Counted from the stretch's first letter, positions 15,818 to 23,871 are shown. The stretch: 35,288 nucleotides of DNA from an uncultured Eubacteriales bacterium (GCA_905193725.1 CAJJPW010000001.1:1-35288); one strand, 5' to 3'. The notes: generated by a model from the letters alone, not told the origin. Translations and numbers: made by a program.

Positions 15818-17641
15818 ATGAAAGATACCATGAGCTTATGTCCCATATGTCTTGCAAAAATCCCCGCTCACTATGAGGTGAGAGGGGAGGATGTGATATT
15901 TGTGAAAAACTGCCCACAGCACGGCAGTTTTTCTACTGTAGTCTGGCGGGGGGACGTGAAGACATTTGAGAAAATGCCGGCGTGGGAACCGGAGGAAACC
16001 GGCTGTCCTTTCGCCTGTGGGCTGTGCAGCAGCCATGCCCAAAACACCTGCTGCATTGAGGTGGAGATCACCCCCAGGTGCAACCTGCACTGTGCCTACT
16101 GTTTTGAGGATGCCATCGCGCCAGAGCCATCGGTAGAAGAGCTGGGAGCGCTGTTTACTTCCTTTGTGGAGCAGGGGAGGACGTTTTTACACCTCTCGGG
16201 AGGGGAACCCACTATGCGGGAGGACCTAGAGGAGATCGTAAAAAGAGCCGTTCAGGCGGGGTGCCAGTACATCCAGCTCAATACCAACGGGGTGCGGCTG
16301 GCACAGGACCCTACGCTGGCACAGCGGCTAAAAAGAGCAGGGCTTTCCTTTGTATTTATGCAGTTTGACGGAGTGGATGACGACGTCTATCGTGCGACGA
16401 GGGGAGAGGCCCTTTTAGACCTTAAGTGCAAGGCCATTGAGAACTGTGGAGCGGCAAACCTAGGGGTTACTCTGGTGCCCACTTTAGTGCCCGGGGTCAA
16501 CACGCAGCAGATAGGGGAGATCATCTCCTTTGCCATTGCGGCTTCTCCCGCCGTAAGGGGGGTGCACTTCCAGCCGGTGAGCTATTTTGGGAGATACCCA
16601 AAAGCCCCTACGGACGACATGCGCTACACCATACCCCAGTTGATACGCGCGCTGAATGAACAGGCGGGAATATCGCCAGACTGTTTTGCACTCTCCAGCT
16701 GTGATCACCCCATGTGCGGGTTTCACGGGGACTTTATTGTCATGCCGGACGGCCTTTTGTCGCTGACCAAGGGACAGCGAGAGCAAAAGCGGGCAGAGCA
16801 GGAGGGTTGCTGTTGTGGCGCCACTATTATGGCAGATACCCAGGAGGGTTGCTGTTGTGGTGCACCCATCATGGTGGATGGACAAGAATGCTGCTGTGAT
16901 ACAACTGACACGAGAGATGCTGCTCAGCGCGAGTGCTGCGACACCACCGGGGCCAAAACACGTCAAGAGGGATGCGGCTGTGATGTGCTAGCAGAACACA
17001 CGGAGGAGAATAGAGAAGAGACCACTTCCTGTTGCTGCGAGCAACCCACAGTGCCAACAAACCGAGCATGTTGCTGTGAATCAGTGGCAGAGATACACAC
17101 GAATGGCTGCCAGGGCGCGCCTGTTACTGTCGCTGTGAACAATACAGATAGAACAGAGCAAGAGGGTTGTTGCTGCGAAGAAGCTTCAGCGGATAGAGCG
17201 CGAATGGAACCTCAAGGCTGTTGCTGTGGAGCCCCCCTTTCTGTTACAATGGAAAAAGAAGAAAAAAGCAGCTGCTCTGGTGCGGTTTCGGCCCTGCAAG
17301 ATCATCAAGGCTGCTGTTGTGGAGCGCCACTTTCTGTTCCTATGAAAGAAACGGACCAAGAGGAAAGCAAAAAAAGTCATCTGCCCTCGATGGAGGCGGT
17401 GCTGAAAAATCGCCAGTTCGTGGCCAGAAGGTGGCTGCGGGAAGAATCCATAGATCAGGAGGTGGATACTACCTCTCTGGAGGGATTTTACTCCCGGCTC
17501 AAATCCCATGGCTTTACCATTACGGCTATGGCCTTTCAGGATGCCTATACAGTGGACATCAACCGGTTGCGCCATTGCAGCTTGCACATTTACCATGAGG
17601 GCAAGATCATGCCGTTTTGCCTGCGCTATATTTTAAGGTGA
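15818..17641 (+). CDS. trsS: Radical SAM protein TrsS with a large Cys-rich repeat insertion
   Basis: A 607-residue radical SAM protein. Residues 1-75 contain extra cysteines (Cys8, 11, 32, 63, 67, 70) typical of the MJ0619/Tes-like branch. The radical SAM cluster motif CNLHCAYC is at 88-95, and the glycine motif SGGEP at 127-131. The core ends with CDHPMCGFHGDFIVMPDG at about 295-312. Residues 330-503 form a Cys-rich insertion of about twelve degenerate units, many reading GCCCGAP. The family C-terminus then resumes (about 525-607), ending with Cys587 and Cys601. I recall the NCBI name 'radical SAM (seleno)protein TrsS' for this family; here every such position is Cys and there is no in-frame TGA. 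It may act on the aldehyde oxidoreductase, its cofactor or a sulfur/selenium carrier. The ATG at 15818 is one base after the previous stop codon. The substrate is unknown. Confidence 0.82.
   Translation: MKDTMSLCPICLAKIPAHYEVRGEDVIFVKNCPQHGSFSTVVWRGDVKTFEKMPAWEPEETGCPFACGLCSSHAQNTCCIEVEITPRCNLHCAYCFEDAIAPEPSVEELGALFTSFVEQGRTFLHLSGGEPTMREDLEEIVKRAVQAGCQYIQLNTNGVRLAQDPTLAQRLKRAGLSFVFMQFDGVDDDVYRATRGEALLDLKCKAIENCGAANLGVTLVPTLVPGVNTQQIGEIISFAIAASPAVRGVHFQPVSYFGRYPKAPTDDMRYTIPQLIRALNEQAGISPDCFALSSCDHPMCGFHGDFIVMPDGLLSLTKGQREQKRAEQEGCCCGATIMADTQEGCCCGAPIMVDGQECCCDTTDTRDAAQRECCDTTGAKTRQEGCGCDVLAEHTEENREETTSCCCEQPTVPTNRACCCESVAEIHTNGCQGAPVTVAVNNTDRTEQEGCCCEEASADRARMEPQGCCCGAPLSVTMEKEEKSSCSGAVSALQDHQGCCCGAPLSVPMKETDQEESKKSHLPSMEAVLKNRQFVARRWLREESIDQEVDTTSLEGFYSRLKSHGFTITAMAFQDAYTVDINRLRHCSLHIYHEGKIMPFCLRYILR
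16799..17326 (+). repeat. In-frame Cys-rich tandem repeat region inside trsS
   Basis: About twelve degenerate units encode GCCCGA(T/P), ECCCDTT, ECCDTT, GCGCD, SCCCEQP, ACCCES, GCQGAP, GCCCEE, GCCCGAPLSV, SCSGAV and GCCCGAPLSV, spaced 13-19 residues apart. At DNA level the 20 bases at 16799-16818 recur exactly at 16841-16860, a period of 42 bases. The units at about 17217-17248 and 17310-17341 are also near-identical. This indicates recent expansion by duplication while keeping the frame. Confidence 0.85.
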
Positions 17642-17646
17642 AATAG

Positions 17647-18267
17647 ATGGGATATTACGATAGATGTCAGGGCTCGTTCTTCCATCCCGGGGGATATGAG
17701 ATCACCAGATATGCCCTAGGGCGTTGCGATCTTCCCAAAGGGGCCAAGCTGTGCGACATTGGATGCGGCACAGGCGAGCACCTGGCTCTGCTGCAAGAGG
17801 AATTTGGGCTAGCGCCAATTGGGTTGGAGCCCTCAGTGGCGATGGGTGGAAAAGCGGAAAATATCGTGAAGGCAAGGGGCGAAGCCACGCCATTTCCAGA
17901 TCAGAGTTTTGACGTAGTGCTCTGTGAATGCACGTTGTCCCTCTGTCAGCAGCCCCGAAAGGTGCTGAGGGAGATCTACCGAATTTTGCGGCCAAAGGGC
18001 TGGCTGGTTTTCTCAGATGTGTGTGGAGCCAAGACCCAGCTGGTGGATAGCGGACCGCTCAAATGGATATACGCTGTGGAGCAGATGAAAGCCATGTTAG
18101 AGGAGCAGGGGTTTGCCATACGCTTGGAGGAAGATAGAACCTGGGATCTCACCACAATGACGGCCCAGATGATCATGGACGGCAGAGAGCAGGAGATCTG
18201 TGAGACCATGGGTGCGCTTAGGGGAAGAGACTGCGGGTACTACTTAATCATCGGGCAGAAGGGATGA
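17647..18267 (+). CDS. trsM: SAM-dependent methyltransferase TrsM (DVU_1556-like)
   Basis: A 206-residue class I methyltransferase. The SAM-binding glycine loop is CDIGCGTGEH at about residues 36-45, with acidic residue Glu60 (GLEPS) following, motif II/III as FDVVLCECTLSL near 90, and motif IV in RPKGWLVFSDV near 118. The N-terminus MGYYDRCQGSFFHPGG is unusual and may bind the substrate. It starts five bases after the trsS stop, with AAGGTG upstream. Its constant pairing with TrsS, from memory also seen in Desulfovibrio, suggests the two act in one modification pathway. The methyl acceptor is unknown. Generic annotation would call it an UbiE/COQ5-like methyltransferase. Confidence 0.8.
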   Translation: MGYYDRCQGSFFHPGGYEITRYALGRCDLPKGAKLCDIGCGTGEHLALLQEEFGLAPIGLEPSVAMGGKAENIVKARGEATPFPDQSFDVVLCECTLSLCQQPRKVLREIYRILRPKGWLVFSDVCGAKTQLVDSGPLKWIYAVEQMKAMLEEQGFAIRLEEDRTWDLTTMTAQMIMDGREQEICETMGALRGRDCGYYLIIGQKG

Positions 18268-18271
18268 TGAG

Positions 18272-18985
18272 ATGCTGAAAAATGTGCTGTTTGACCTGGA
18301 TGGAACGCTGCTGTGTGTGCACATGGCAAAATTTAAAGAGAGGTTTTTCGAGCTTTTAAGGAAAAGCCAGCTCATCGCCTCGTTGGGGGAACAAGGAATG
18401 GACATCTTTCTAAAGGCCTTTCGGGCGATCCACCACGGCATAGGGGAAAAGACGAACTTGAAGCTGCTATGTGAAGAGATCAGAAAATATACCCCTATAG
18501 GGGAAAAAGAGCTGCTCTCCTGGCTGGACGATTTTTTTGTCCGGGATTTTTGCGGTCTGCAAAGCATAGTGGAAGAGGTGAAACCTGCCGCCAGACAGGT
18601 GGTAGAGCTGTTGAAAAATAGAGGCTACCAGTTGATTTTGGCCACAGCGCCTGTGTTCCCCAGAAGGGCTATTGTGCAGCGGCTCACATGGGCAGGGCTC
18701 AGAGAGGAGGATTTTTCCCACATCACCTCCTATGAGAATGCCTGCTACCACAAGGGAGATGTGGGCTACTACTATGAGCTCATGAGGACGTGCCAGCTGG
18801 CGCCGGAGGAGTGCCTCATGGTGGGCAACAGCGTGAAGGAGGACTTGGTCGCCCTTCAGGCGGGTATCAAATGCTTCTTTATAGAGGGATACGAAATTGG
18901 ACCATGGCAGGAGGGAACCTGCCCCCACGGCACATTAGAGGAATTTCTAATTTGGGCGGATAGATTGCCAACGCTGCGGGGATAG
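18272..18985 (+). CDS. HAD-superfamily hydrolase
   Basis: A 237-residue haloacid dehalogenase-like phosphatase. Motif I is FDLDGTL at 7-13 (nucleophile Asp8, acid/base Asp10). A helical cap follows at about 20-85. Motif II is the Thr in LATAPVFP near 125, motif III a Lys in the YHKGD stretch near 160, and motif IV MVGNSVKEDL near 187. Substrate specificity cannot be read from the sequence. It starts four bases after trsM and is transcribed with the locus, so it may dephosphorylate an intermediate or a dead-end product of the pathway. I am sure of the superfamily but not of the role. Confidence 0.82.
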   Translation: MLKNVLFDLDGTLLCVHMAKFKERFFELLRKSQLIASLGEQGMDIFLKAFRAIHHGIGEKTNLKLLCEEIRKYTPIGEKELLSWLDDFFVRDFCGLQSIVEEVKPAARQVVELLKNRGYQLILATAPVFPRRAIVQRLTWAGLREEDFSHITSYENACYHKGDVGYYYELMRTCQLAPEECLMVGNSVKEDLVALQAGIKCFFIEGYEIGPWQEGTCPHGTLEEFLIWADRLPTLRG

Positions 18986-19050
18986 AACAAATGCGGTGAG
19001 GCTGGGAAGCCAGCTACCACTGAGAAAAAAGAAAGAAATGAGGAATAGAG

Positions 19051-19437
19051 ATGTATATTGGGGCAATTGCCGACGGAAAAGGAAAAAATGCATTGATCAG
19101 CGACACCTTTGAAGGGGGAAAATATCTGCTGGTGATGGATACAGAGACAGGGGATGTGATCAAGGCCATTCCCAGCGGCAACCAAGGAGGGATGGACTTT
19201 GTACAGCCACTGGAGGAGTTGGACTGTGAAGCAGTGGTATGCGGTACCATCCAAAAAGAGGCCTTTGAAGCAGTGGCTTTGGCAGGAATCACCCGCTATT
19301 ATGGCGCGGGGGAATCGGTGGAAAAAGCCGTGCCCATGGCAGAGCGGAATGAACTGGGGCTCATTTGCGACTTTGAAGGGGGAACGGGCTGCGGAGACCA
19401 CGACCACGAGTGCGAATGTGGCCAGGACGAAGAATAA
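19051..19437 (+). CDS. NifX/NifB-family (Fe-Mo cofactor biosynthesis-like) protein with Cys/His tail
   Basis: A 128-residue protein resembling the small NifX/NafY/VnfX-like cofactor carrier domain (dinitrogenase Fe-Mo cofactor family). It has the usual start MYIGAIADGKGKNALISDTFEGGKYLLVMD-like beta-strand layout and the internal ELDCEAVVCGTIQKEAF segment. These domains bind Mo- or Fe-containing cofactors or precursors. The last 20 residues add a metal-binding tail GCGDHDHECECG. No nitrogenase gene is nearby, so a role in carrying a molybdenum or iron-sulfur species for the aldehyde oxidoreductase is the natural suggestion. GAGGA lies about seven bases before the ATG, and the gene is ten bases from the next one. 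Confidence 0.75.
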   Translation: MYIGAIADGKGKNALISDTFEGGKYLLVMDTETGDVIKAIPSGNQGGMDFVQPLEELDCEAVVCGTIQKEAFEAVALAGITRYYGAGESVEKAVPMAERNELGLICDFEGGTGCGDHDHECECGQDEE

Positions 19438-19446
19438 CGGGTATCC

Positions 19447-20751
19447 ATGTTAGATAGATGGATTCAGGAGAAAACAGGCCTCAAAGCCATAAATAGAGAC
19501 GCCATTCGCCGCTACCAGTGGGAGAAAATCCAGCAGGCAATGGAGTATGTGAAAGAACACAGCAGGGGCTATCGGCAGAAACTGAATGGCCTGGGAGCAG
19601 TGAGCTCGCTGGAGGAACTCTCCTCTGTGCCTTTTACCTATCCAGAGGAGCTAAAGGAAGATCCCTTTGCCTTTTTATGTGTACATCCCGGCCAGGTGGA
19701 GCGGATCGTCACACTAAATACCTCGGGTACTACGGGGAATCCCAAGCGAATTTTTTTTACCAAAGAGGACATGCTCTCCACAGTGGATTTTTTTGCCCAT
19801 GGTATGAGCATTTTTACCAGACCAAGGGACAAAGTGCTCATTCTCATGCCAGGCAGCACTCCAGGCAGCGTGGGGGATCTGTTGCGGCAAGGGCTGGTGC
19901 GCATGGGCGCTGTGCCCATCGTTTATGGGGTGGCTGAAGACCCAGAACGGGCGGCTGAGTACATGGTAGACCATCGGATCAATATTGCAGTGGGCTTGCC
20001 CATTCAGATGTACCAGATCAGCCAAGCTTCCAGTGCAAAGCGACTGGGGGAGATGGGCGATCTAAGAGGCGTGCTGCTCAGCGCGGACTTTATCACCTCC
20101 CAGATGGCAGAGCAGATCGAGAAGAATCTAAACTGCCAGGTGTATGAGCACTATGGGATGACGGAGACCTGCTTTGGCGGGGGCGTGTTTTGCACCCAAA
20201 AGTATGGCTATCATTTGCGGGAGGCAGATCTTTACTTTGAGATCGTCCACCCTGTAACGGGAAAACCGGTGCCAGCAGGACAGTACGGGGAAGTGGCAGT
20301 TACCACGTTTCATCACCGGGCGATGCCCCTCTTGCGATACCGAACGGGGGATATTGCCAGATACCACAAAGACCATTGCCCCTGTGGGAGCGTGCTTCCC
20401 ATCATGAGTCGGGTGGTGTGCCGCAAAGGGGATGTACTCTCTTGGGGAGAGGACTTGTGGCTGGCCCTGCCAGATGTAGAAGCCCAGCTGATGGACCTTT
20501 GCAGGGCACAGGATGTGCGCATTCAAATGGAAAAAAACAGAATGGTAATCGGCCTGTGTGGCCTAGGGGAGGAACTGGAAGAGGCAAAAGTGCGCTTCCA
20601 AACCACTCAGGTTGCCAAGACGTTAGAAAGACTGGGCATTGTACCAGTGCTCAAAAAAGCGCCGCTGCAAAAAGCCGATACCCGGGGCATGACCAAGCGG
20701 CAAATTATATGGAAGGGCGAAACATCGGGAGGAGGAAGAGAAAAACTGTGA
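19447..20751 (+). CDS. AMP-dependent CoA ligase-like protein (PaaK-like, DVU_1553 type)
   Basis: A 434-residue adenylate-forming enzyme related to phenylacetate-CoA ligase. The phosphate-binding motif LNTSGTTGNPKR is at about 94-105, the A5 motif YEHYGMTE near 235, the YRTGDIARY motif near 298, and a C-terminal GMTKRQ segment near 418 with the likely catalytic Lys. It would activate a carboxylic acid as acyl-AMP and transfer it to CoA or another thiol. In the locus it could activate the acid made by the aldehyde oxidoreductase, or act in cofactor or peptide modification. It ends in a GTGA overlap with the next gene (20748-20751). The substrate is unknown. Confidence 0.8.
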   Translation: MLDRWIQEKTGLKAINRDAIRRYQWEKIQQAMEYVKEHSRGYRQKLNGLGAVSSLEELSSVPFTYPEELKEDPFAFLCVHPGQVERIVTLNTSGTTGNPKRIFFTKEDMLSTVDFFAHGMSIFTRPRDKVLILMPGSTPGSVGDLLRQGLVRMGAVPIVYGVAEDPERAAEYMVDHRINIAVGLPIQMYQISQASSAKRLGEMGDLRGVLLSADFITSQMAEQIEKNLNCQVYEHYGMTETCFGGGVFCTQKYGYHLREADLYFEIVHPVTGKPVPAGQYGEVAVTTFHHRAMPLLRYRTGDIARYHKDHCPCGSVLPIMSRVVCRKGDVLSWGEDLWLALPDVEAQLMDLCRAQDVRIQMEKNRMVIGLCGLGEELEEAKVRFQTTQVAKTLERLGIVPVLKKAPLQKADTRGMTKRQIIWKGETSGGGREKL

Positions 20752-21815
20752 AAAAAATCGTGGGCATCATACTGGCAGGGGGGTATTCCTCCCGCATGGG
20801 CAAGTTAAAACCCCTGTTGCAACTAGGGGAAAAGACCGTTTTGCATAGGCAGATAGACTGCATGAAAGATGCTGGCGTCCAAGACATCATTGTGGTGACC
20901 GGACACCGAGGCGAAGAGGTGGAAAGGGAAGCTTTGCGCTGGGGCGCCCAAGCGGTACACAACCCAAGGTACGATGAGGGGATGTTCACCTCTCTCCAAG
21001 CGGGAATTGCTGCCGCGCAAGATAAGGGATACGAGGGGTTCTTCTTTCTGCCTGTGGATCACACGCTGGTGAGGCCCTATGTGCTCAAGCTGCTGTTACA
21101 GCAGGAGCTAAGCCATCCCAGCGGCATCGTCTACCCCACCTATCAGGGGAAAATTGGACACCCGCCGCTGGTGAGCTTTGGAATGGCGCCGGAAATGCTA
21201 CATTACGGGGGGCAGGGAGGCGCACGGGAAGTGCTGGCCAGACACGATAGTCACGCCCTTTGGGTGGAGTGTGGCAGTGGGGATATCCTGCGGGATATGG
21301 ATACCCCGGGGGACTACCAAGAGATGCAGGAGCGATACCTCAGACAGATTCCCACCCAGGAGGAATGCTATGGAATGCTCCAGGCAGAGCGGACGCCCGC
21401 AAGGGTGATTGCTCACTGTGAGACAGTGGCGCGCAAGGCAGTGGAGCTGGCAGAGAAATTGGTGAAAAAAGGCCTTCCGATCAATTTAGAGCTAACTCGA
21501 AGCGGAGCGCTGGTGCACGATATCTGCCGGGCACAGAAAAACCACGCCCAAGAAGGGGCGAAGGTGCTCAGGCAAAACGGCTTTGAGAAAGTGGCCCAGA
21601 TTGTGGCTGTCCACATGGAGGGGACGGAGCAGATGACGCAGGAGATCTCCGAGGCATCTTTGGTATTTTACGCCGATAAGATCACAGTGGGGGATGAGCA
21701 CGTGTCCCTAGCGCAGCGCTGGCAGGAGATAGAGGAAGAAAAACGGCCCTTTGCAGGAGCCAAACTGCAAAAAGCCGCTGCGATTGAGGAAAAAATTCAG
21801 GAAATTTTGAGATAA
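20748..21815 (+). CDS. NTP-transferase/HD-domain fusion (MobA/MocA-like, DVU_1551 type)
   Basis: A 355-residue fusion. Residues 1-190 form a MobA-like nucleotidyltransferase with the motif IILAGGYSSRMGKLKPLLQL near residue 6 and VTGHRGEEV near 46; relatives include MocA, which makes molybdopterin cytosine dinucleotide. Residues about 210-350 are an HD-type domain, with His in ARVIAHCETV and the HD pair in GALVHDICRAQKNHAQEG. A cytidylyltransferase for the aldehyde oxidoreductase cofactor is the likely role; the HD half may hydrolyse a nucleotide or phosphate. The start is GTG at 20748, overlapping the previous stop; the open frame continues further upstream but has no supporting start site. 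A terminator follows directly. Confidence 0.82.
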   Translation: MKKIVGIILAGGYSSRMGKLKPLLQLGEKTVLHRQIDCMKDAGVQDIIVVTGHRGEEVEREALRWGAQAVHNPRYDEGMFTSLQAGIAAAQDKGYEGFFFLPVDHTLVRPYVLKLLLQQELSHPSGIVYPTYQGKIGHPPLVSFGMAPEMLHYGGQGGAREVLARHDSHALWVECGSGDILRDMDTPGDYQEMQERYLRQIPTQEECYGMLQAERTPARVIAHCETVARKAVELAEKLVKKGLPINLELTRSGALVHDICRAQKNHAQEGAKVLRQNGFEKVAQIVAVHMEGTEQMTQEISEASLVFYADKITVGDEHVSLAQRWQEIEEEKRPFAGAKLQKAAAIEEKIQEILR

Positions 21816-21844
21816 AAAAAGCAGGTTTCTGACCTGCTCTTTTC
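21814..21844. terminator. Bidirectional terminator between the molybdenum locus and xdhC
   Basis: AGCAGGT (21820-21826) pairs with ACCTGCT (21832-21838) around a five-base loop. On the minus strand it is followed by seven T, and on the plus strand by CTTTTC. It ends both the plus-strand locus and the convergent xdhC transcript. Confidence 0.85.
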
Positions 21845-21852
21845 AATATGGT

Positions 21853-22893
21853 TTAGCGATATTTTTTTGCCCGCTCCGCAATGAGCTCTCCCGCTATGCT
21901 GATGGCGATTTCCTCTGGCGTCTGGGCACTGATGCTCAGCCCAATGGGGGAATGCACCCTGTCAATTGCCTCTTGGGAGATACCTTGCGCCCGGAGTTTA
22001 TCGTAGATGATATCCCGCTTGCTCTTGCTGCCGATCATCCCAAGGTAGTAGCAGTCCTGCTGGATGGCCCACTCCAACACCTTTTTATCGAACATATGGC
22101 CTCTTGTCATAATCAGCAAATAGCTGTTTTGGTCCGTCTCAATTTGGTCTAAATGGTCAAACTCCGGCAGCACCAAAGTGTCGCAGAAAGGAAAACGCTG
22201 GGGATTGGCGAACTTCTCCCGGTCGTCGATGACGACAATGTGGAATTCCAGCGTCCGCAGCACATTGGCCACCGCATAGGAGACGTGGCCACCTCCAAAG
22301 ATATAGCAGGTTCCGCCGGTATGGACAGGATCTAGAATATACCGAATGCCGTCTTTTTGATCTCCGTGCAAACTGGTGCGCAGCGGTGATTGGATGAGCT
22401 CTGGCGCCAGATAGTGCTCTGCGTCAAACTGGCCGATAATGCCTTGTTTCCCGTGGGAAAGGCAAAACTGTCTGGCGTGCGGAGCATTTTCATTGTTATC
22501 CAGTACAGTGAGCAGCCAAGCCATGCTGCCGTCCTTTGCAGCCTGTGCAGCTGCCTCAAACACTTGCCGGTTGTTGGCATCCGAAGTATCGATAAAGTCG
22601 ATGAGCACCTCGATCTCGCCGCCGCAGATAAAATCGCTGTCGGCAGCTTCCGAGGGCTTCAAGGAGTAGAATTGGATGACTGGTTTTTTGTGCGCCAACA
22701 CCTCTTCCCGGGCGATGCGAATCACGCTGCCTTCCATGCCCCCACCGCCGATGGTAAAGTAGATTTGGTCCGGTGTGATGATCATTTTGGAGCCAGAGGA
22801 GCGGGGAGCAGAGCCATCCTGTGTGATGATGGTGGCAAAAGCAAAATCCTGTCCAGCCTCAAACAGCTCTAAAGCTTGTTCAAAAATATTCAT
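21853..22893 (-). CDS. xdhC: XdhC/CoxI-family molybdoenzyme accessory protein
   Basis: A 346-residue XdhC-type protein. Members bind molybdenum cofactor, help insert its sulfido ligand and deliver it to xanthine oxidase-family enzymes. The N-terminal XdhC/CoxI domain (about 1-130) shows ATIITQDGSAPRSSGSKM and a GGGGMEG motif. The C-terminal Rossmann domain (about 185-346) has YIFGGGHVSYAVANVL and the YLGMIGSKSKR block. Two start codons are possible. The ATG at 22893 has AAGGAGG six bases upstream, whereas the ATG at 22899 directly abuts that site. It follows the XRE regulator gene with an 11-base gap and converges on the aldehyde oxidoreductase locus, which it very probably serves. Confidence 0.92.
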   Translation of the reverse strand: MNIFEQALELFEAGQDFAFATIITQDGSAPRSSGSKMIITPDQIYFTIGGGGMEGSVIRIAREEVLAHKKPVIQFYSLKPSEAADSDFICGGEIEVLIDFIDTSDANNRQVFEAAAQAAKDGSMAWLLTVLDNNENAPHARQFCLSHGKQGIIGQFDAEHYLAPELIQSPLRTSLHGDQKDGIRYILDPVHTGGTCYIFGGGHVSYAVANVLRTLEFHIVVIDDREKFANPQRFPFCDTLVLPEFDHLDQIETDQNSYLLIMTRGHMFDKKVLEWAIQQDCYYLGMIGSKSKRDIIYDKLRAQGISQEAIDRVHSPIGLSISAQTPEEIAISIAGELIAERAKKYR

Positions 22894-22904
22894 GAGCATC
22901 CTCC

Positions 22905-23825
22905 TTAGTATAGATGGGATTTTACAAAACTCTGTACGCTTTGGCGCACTTCTTCTTCGTTATCCAGTGTCACGTCTAAAATTTTGGCGTGGAACGTCTT
23001 GGTCAGAGTATTTAAATACAGCAGCCTATCTTTAGCGCATTTATTTGCCTGGGCCATTTTTTGCGCCATGATCTTAGTGCTCTCTATGGATTTATATACT
23101 CCAATACAGGGTGTGGTGTTGAGAACTTCGTAGAGCATTTTGTTGAAATTAGGACAGAGAAGTTCTAAGCCGCCTGTCTGGTCTAGTACATTGAGCCGAG
23201 CGTGGCGCTCAAGGCTCTCCTGCAAAAACTGAGTGCCATACTGTTCAAAGATGGTATGATCAAAGATCCATTGGCCATTAACATCTTCGAAGATAAATAG
23301 ACGCTGGCTATTATCTTCATCCTTTTCTTTCATTAAGATGTACTCCTGATTTTCTCTCACGGGGTTTAAGGCATATCCAATACATTTGCCTTGAACCTGC
23401 ACATTTTGGGTGTAAAATCCCCCTACAGATGACAGGTAAGGGAAAACTTCCCTCTTAATCATCTCTGACTTGTCAATTCCAGTGGTTCCTCGTAAAAAAA
23501 GGTGGTCAGTGCTCCCGGGCAAAATGGGATGATTGCTGGAATTGAGATACCACTTGCGAAAGGCGTTCACCAGGGCGTATTCCTCTTCCGTAACCATCAG
23601 GTGCCCTGAGTGTTGTGGCTGCCCTGTAGCTAGATAATCTAAAGAAACCCCTAGAACAGAGGCTATTTTGGTGGCGTTGGAAAGGCTCATCATCTTTTCT
23701 CCATTACAGTAGTAAGTGATGGAGGCAGGGGAAATCCCCGTCTGTTTTGCCAGAGACGCCTTGGATATATTTTTTTCTAACAGCAATTTGTTTAATATTT
23801 CCGCCTGTTTTGGATATTTTTTCAT
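22905..23825 (-). CDS. XRE-family transcriptional regulator with C-terminal sensor-like domain
   Basis: A 306-residue protein with an N-terminal helix-turn-helix of the Cro/C1 type at about residues 8-62 (LAKQTGISPASITYYCNGEKMMSLSN-type pattern). The remaining 240 residues have no motif I recognise and could sense a ligand; a segment near 160 (QEYILMKEKDED...FIFEDVNGQWIFD) looks like a small beta-rich fold. Starts at 23834 and 23879 are also in frame, but the ATG at 23825 has the best-spaced upstream site (GCGGG, ten bases). It is cotranscribed with xdhC, so it probably controls the molybdenum locus. Two 18-base repeats upstream (23854-23871 and 23926-23943) are candidate binding sites. Confidence 0.8.
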   Translation of the reverse strand: MKKYPKQAEILNKLLLEKNISKASLAKQTGISPASITYYCNGEKMMSLSNATKIASVLGVSLDYLATGQPQHSGHLMVTEEEYALVNAFRKWYLNSSNHPILPGSTDHLFLRGTTGIDKSEMIKREVFPYLSSVGGFYTQNVQVQGKCIGYALNPVRENQEYILMKEKDEDNSQRLFIFEDVNGQWIFDHTIFEQYGTQFLQESLERHARLNVLDQTGGLELLCPNFNKMLYEVLNTTPCIGVYKSIESTKIMAQKMAQANKCAKDRLLYLNTLTKTFHAKILDVTLDNEEEVRQSVQSFVKSHLY

Positions 23826-23853
23826 AAATAGCATACCCGCTTTTTCTTTTATC

Positions 23854-23871
23854 TTAACATAAGTGAAGTAA
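23854..23871 (-). promoter_or_regulatory. Operator candidate for the XRE regulator, copy 1
   Basis: The plus-strand sequence TTAACATAAGTGAAGTAA is repeated at 23926-23943 with one mismatch. It lies about 30 bases upstream of the XRE start codon, where a promoter would be expected. Read on the minus strand it contains a TATGTT hexamer that could be part of a -10 region. Confidence 0.45.

Noticed and set aside
15818..17641. Selenocysteine insertion in trsS
   Set aside because: The family is named as sometimes containing selenocysteine, but the frame has no internal TGA and the relevant positions are encoded as Cys.
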